64,000 bases of DNA, from the NCBI GenBank assembly GCA_036365145.1, contig JAEOAD010000240.1, forward strand, positions 3,472,001 through 3,536,000, read 5' to 3'. Both the position numbers and the translations under genes were made by a program. The DNA is from Orientallactaga sibirica (taxonomy: Eukaryota; Chordata; Mammalia; Rodentia; Dipodidae). Each line of letters begins with the position of its first letter. Within the stretch, counting starts at the first letter, position 1. This document shows, in pieces, positions 59,766 through 64,000 of this stretch. Under the pieces are notes generated by a model. That model was not told where the DNA came from. It was given only the letters and a program-made list of their open reading frames with translations, and made no database searches.

Positions 59766-59958
59766 GGAGAAGCCAACACCAGCAAACACCAACACCAGAG
59801 CTCAAACTCCTCTGAACTCACCCAGATGGGCTAGGTTGAATATCTGCTTCCAGTGACAACACCCCCTAATCAAGGATCTGCCTACTGGGGACTCAGTTTG
59901 CAAGCTGAATATTAACAAAACACCTGAGTCTATGGAGCTATACAATCAAACCGCGACA

Positions 59959-60784
59959 AATGGATATGAAAGCATTTTCTCTTCCTTTCTCTTTCAGGTT
60001 TGGGATCAAATGAGCATATACATGGGGGTATAGTAGGAGATGATTAAATTTAAACAGTAGATATTTATATTGTGATATTTTTCAATGAGCTAGTAATGAA
60101 AACCCACATAAGGCTGCTGATCAGGGTTGTAATATATTTGCATGTTAAGAGAAACAAAGATGTCTATGATAGAATTTCTTCACTCTGAAGACTAATCGCT
60201 TCCCTTGGGAAATGAGCACATAAAGGCAGAATGTGATATATGAGACAACCAAAGAGAAATTCCTACTACACTTCAGGTTTGAAAAAATATTTAATTCCCT
60301 TCATTTATTTGAGTCTACCAGCTCTTTTGTTACTGAGTTATAACATTTTGGAAGTACTTTGATTAGAGAAGAGCACTCTAAAAATACATTAAGAGTGGAA
60401 TTAAAAGTAAATAACACTACGATTAAGTCCAGTTAAAATGTTACTAGCCTAGAGGAGAGTGGTTAAATCTTGTTCCAAGTTGTAGCTACTTATGAAATAT
60501 TCCAATAAAGAAAAGTGAAAAGGAAATTTTGCAGTATAAATATAATGGTATTGAATTGGCACAATTGATGATTAAATTGAAAATATGAAGAGTGGGGTAT
60601 ATAAACAGCTCCAAAGAAGTATGGAAAATATTTGCTGTGAGATCTCTGGTCTGGGTTCCCTGCACAGGAGGGTGTGAAGACAGGAGAAGAGTGAGTAGAC
60701 CAGACCACTGTTTCCCGGTTCCTCTGAGCAATCAGGTCTCTCTCTAGAACCCCTCCCCCCCATCAACAGAGTTACTCATATGGA
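59959..60784. other. Intergenic or unrecognised repeat
   Basis: 60600-60780 has LTR-like composition on the minus strand, but I cannot identify edges. The frames on minus at 60486-60766 show no retroviral motif. Confidence 0.4.
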
Positions 60785-61094
60785 AGGTAGAAGATCTGAC
60801 CTGGAAGACAAGACAGAAGAAATAAATCAGGAGGCCAAAAACTTCTAAAATGACCAAACATTTGGATCATGGGTATACTAGTAGGAGAGAAAATCCAGGC
60901 CAGAGTCATAAAGAACATGTTCAATAAAATTATTGAAGAAATATTTCTGAATCTCTAAAAAGAGAGGCCCAGCAAGACAGAAGGAGCCCACAGAACACCA
61001 AACAGATAGGACCAAAGAATCAACTCTCCATGGCACATCATAGTTAAAACTCTTAACAATGAAAAAAAGAGAGAGTGTTAAAAGGAGCAAGAGA

Positions 61095-61240
61095 GGAAAA
61101 AAATCACAACATACAAAGGCAATCCCATCAGGATGACCTCAGATTTCTTAATGGAAGCCCTGAAAGCCATAAGGGCCTGGAATGGAATATTTCAAAGTGT
61201 AAAAAACTATGGCTTCCCAAGATACTCTGCCCAGAAAATG
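61095..61240 (+). pseudogene. L1 ORF1p C-terminal domain remnant
   Basis: In one frame the sequence gives KGNPIRMTSDFLMEALKAIR and then WNGIF, matching the arrangement of the L1 ORF1p C-terminal domain, the part following the central RRM that helps bind RNA. The preceding RVLKGAREE-like block is in another frame, so at least one frameshift separates them, and a stop follows within about 20 codons. Confidence 0.75.
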
Positions 61241-61459
61241 TATCCCTCATAATAGAGGGGAAAGAAAAACTTTCCATGAAAAAAGTCAACTCTAAGATTA
61301 TATGAGCACAAAGCCAACATACAGAGACTACTTGAGGGCATACTTCACACAGAACATTCAAACAACCATTTTCAAGAGCTAAAAAGATCACAATAGCCAA
61401 AAATAGACCAGGCTCAACATAGTACAAAACACAAAAAAGCACCAAACCCCATAAATCAA

Positions 61460-63110
61460 GGCAGGGATTAATTCAAACCTAACAGTAATAAACTTAAATA
61501 TAAATGGTCTTAACTGACCCATAAAAAGACACAAGTTATCAGGGTGGATCAACAGATGAACCTTTCCATCTACTGTCTACAAGAAACTCACCTCACCACT
61601 ATAGATAGACACTTCCTCAGGGTGGAAGAATGGAAAATGACATTCCAAGCAAATTGAAATAAAAAACAAGGTGATGTTGCTATATTAGTATCTGATAAAA
61701 TAGATTTCAAATAAAAAGTAATCATAAAGGACAGAGAAGGCCACTTCTTAACTCATCAAGGGACTTATCCAACATGAGCACATCATAATCATAAATATAT
61801 ATGTACCAACACAGATGCACTATATTTTATAAAATAAAATGTACTTGACAATAAAGCAGAAATAAACACCAACACCATCATAGTCAGAGACTTCAGTACT
61901 CCAATATCATCAATAGATAGATCATTTGAGCAGAAAATCAACAGGGAAATAATAGAGCTTAACAACATCATATATCAACTAGATCTAACAGGCATCTACA
62001 CCCTAACTCTACAGAATACACATTCTTCTCAGCAGCCCATGGAACTTTCTCCAAAACTGACCATATATTAGGCCCTCATGAACTCAGAAAAATTGAAGTA
62101 ACTTCCTGAATCATATCAGAATACAATGCTATAAACTAGAAATTAACAACAAGGGACACATCAAGAACTTCACCAGCTCCGTAGACTAAATTACACACTT
62201 TTCAACAATGAATGGGTTATGGAAGAAACCAAAAAAGAAATTGTACAATTTCTAGAAATGAATGATAATGAAAAAAAAACTTACCAAAACTTATGGGACA
62301 CAATGAAGGCAGCCCTAAGGGGAAAATTCATAGCGAAATGCCTTCATTACAAAGTCAGGAAGATCCCAAATTAATAACTTAAGTGCCCACCTTAAGACAT
62401 TGGAAAAACAAGAAGACCACAACCTGAAAGAAGTCTCAAATTAACAAAATCAGAAAAAAAAAAGAGATCACAACAGATATCAATGAAATTGGAAGAATCA
62501 TCAGGGCATACTTCTAAAACCTCTAGTCCACAAAAGTGAATAATCTGGACAAAATTGATGAATTCCTAGACACATACCACCTACCCAAACTAAACCCAGA
62601 GTAAATGAATCTCTTAAACATACCTATCACATCCATGGAGATTGAAAAGGTAATCAAAAACCTCCCCAAAAGAAAAGTCCAGGACTGGATGGCTTGTAGA
62701 CCAAAATCTATGAAACCTTAATTGAAGAATTGAAACCAACTGTTCTCAAACTGTTTCAAATAATCAGAGACCAGAGAATCCTCCCCAACTACTTTTATCA
62801 AGCTAGTATCACCCCAAAACAAAAACCAAACAGAGATGCAACAATAAAATAAAAATATAGGCCTATATTCCAAATGAACAAAAGCATTGTATACCTTGAC
62901 CAAGTAAGCTTCATTCTAGGGATGCAGGATGGGCCAACATATAGAAATCTGACAACATAATATACCGCATAAATAAACTTAATCATAAGAACCACATTAT
63001 CATCTCAATTGATGCAGAGAATGCCTTTGACAAAATACAACACCACTTTTCATGATCAAAACACCTGAAAGAATAGGCATGGAGGGTTTGTATCTCAACA
63101 CAATAAAGAA
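61460..63110 (+). pseudogene. L1 ORF2 endonuclease to reverse-transcriptase start
   Basis: Starts near the NINGL-equivalent (61500), contains the endonuclease block around 61860-61920, the linker (TYQNLWDTMKAALRGKF-like, 62280-62340) and PKRKVQDWMACRPKSMKP-like sequence, a frameshifted GPDGF region near 62680. Numerous stops. It ends where the unmatched segment begins. Confidence 0.85.
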
Positions 63111-63111
63111 A

Positions 63112-63385
63112 CTGGTCTGCTTTCACAGGACGAAACACAGAGAGAAAAGCCACAAGCTAAAAGCCATATAGCACAATATAGCACAGCACAATTCAGGGAC
63201 TTCAGCTAGGCACACTTTACATATCTTTAGATTGCAATCTCAAACCCACCACTACACTGTAACATCTGCCCAGTGGCACTGCCTCCAGCCAGGAAGTTGC
63301 AGATGCAAACTCCAAACTAATAAAGCACTGAATATATTGGGGGCGGGGGGTATCTATTCAAATTACCACACTGTCCCATTTTCAA
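63112..63385. other. Unmatched segment replacing the L1 RT core
   Basis: This segment has no counterpart in copy A at the equivalent place. It begins CTGGTCTGCTTTCACAGGAC and includes GGGGGCGGGGGG near 63340 and AACTAATAAAGCACTGAA (possible AATAAA). The L1 motif region [10 protein letters not shown] through the FADD-type box is missing here. A retroelement fragment is likely but unidentified. Confidence 0.5.
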
Positions 63386-64000
63386 TAAGAACAAAAAAAC
63401 CCCCAAAATTAGATAGCTTGGAATAACACTAACCAAGGATGTGAAATACCTGTATAATGAAAATGGCAATTCTACCAAAAGCAATACACAGATTTAACAC
63501 AATACCAATAAAAATAGCACCATCATTCTTCAGAGATTGAAAAAACGATCACAAAATTCATATGGAATGGCTATAGACCTTGGATAGCCAAACATATCCT
63601 CAGCAAAAACACACCTCTGGAGCTAACACCATACACAATCTAAAGCTGTTTTACAAAGCCATAATGACAAATACATCATGGTATTGCAATAAAAGGAAAA
63701 ACATAGGCCAATGGAATAGAATTGAAGACCTAGACCTTAGGTCAAGTAACTATAACTAGTTAATCTTTGACAAATGTAGACTGGAAAAAAGATAGCATCT
63801 TTAACAAGTGGTATTGGGAAAATTGGAAGACCATATGTAGAAAAATGAAATTAGACCCACTCATCTCTCCATACACAAAAATCAAGTCCAAATGGATTAA
63901 AGACCTCAACATAAGACCTGAAACTCTTCAACTACTGGAAGAACAAATAGGAGGCATGCTCCATGATAAAGGACTGGGAAAAGACTACTTGAACAAAACC
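63386..64000 (+). pseudogene. L1 ORF2 later region
   Basis: Blocks of the region following the reverse transcriptase: PIKIAPSFFRD-like (63505), WNGYRPWIAKHILS-like (63565), and [11 protein letters not shown] at the very end. Truncated by the window edge. Confidence 0.85.

Larger units (their letters stand above)
57880..59958 (-). mobile_element. ERVL-MaLR element with both LTRs
   Basis: On the minus strand the 5' LTR is 59958-59553 (starts TGTCGCGGTTTGATTGTA, ends TAACTGCA) and the 3' LTR is 58224-57880 (starts TGTAGTGGTTTGATTGTA). The interior (59552-58225) begins AAAAATAGATTTGGTACCAG, the MaLR-type start. The interior is noncoding for retroviral proteins. The inner end of the 3' LTR lacks the terminal TGC seen in the other LTR and abuts a SINE fragment. 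Confidence 0.85.
60785..64000 (+). mobile_element. Degenerate L1 copy C, continues past right edge
   Basis: Contains in order: late ORF1 sequence (about 60785-61250), spacer (61250-61460), ORF2 endonuclease and linker (61460-62520), the reverse-transcriptase N-terminal region (62560-63110), an unmatched segment (63112-63385), and the later ORF2 region to the window end ([20 protein letters not shown] near 63810-63850). Many stops and frameshifts mark it as an old, inactive copy. Confidence 0.85.

Noticed and set aside
59363..59815. 150-codon frame with a charged tail
   Set aside because: The charged RERERE-type end is translated (GA)n in the MaLR LTR and the frame is antisense to the element.
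60600..60780. Minus-strand LTR with primer-binding site
   Set aside because: Composition is suggestive, but I could not find LTR ends, a primer-binding site or a polypurine tract.

Overview
The window is nuclear DNA of a placental mammal, almost certainly a rodent. It carries tRNA-derived B2-like SINEs (head motif GGCTGGAGAGATGGCTTAG), 7SL-derived B1 SINEs, B4-type composites, ERVL-MaLR retrotransposons and L1 elements, on a background of decayed L2, MIR and old L1. The B2-like and B1 variants look to me most like those of jerboas (Dipodidae, for example Jaculus). That is recognition from memory, not a database match.

I find no host protein-coding gene, exon, tRNA, rRNA, CRISPR array or bacterial-style operon. 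All long open frames fall in transposable elements, and the short ones look like chance. The only clear coding relics are L1 ORF1 and ORF2 fragments, all broken.

Layout: 53-709 is a probable solo or terminal LTR inserted in the 3' UTR of a minus-strand L1 (710-4475). That L1 keeps a tandem-monomer 5' UTR and the ORF1 start but jumps straight into the last part of ORF2. A second minus-strand L1 linker fragment follows (4770-5560). From 5.5 to 29 kb there is AT-rich intergenic DNA with L2, MIR, old L1, B4, B1 and B2-like insertions, many with clear target-site duplications. Two plus-strand L1 pieces lie head-to-tail at 29130-34205 and hold nearly complementary parts of ORF2. A MaLR element with both LTRs lies at 36457-38644 (plus) and another at 57880-59958 (minus). 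An old minus-strand L1 hit by several later insertions lies at 46880-49160. Another degenerate plus-strand L1 starts near 60785 and runs off the right edge.

The most notable points are the chimeric, internally deleted L1, the complementary L1 pair, B2-like SINEs carrying a near-consensus CTCF-type motif, an unexplained segment replacing the reverse-transcriptase core of the last L1, and a related antisense open frame in both MaLR interiors. I did not find convincing evidence of a new multi-gene system.
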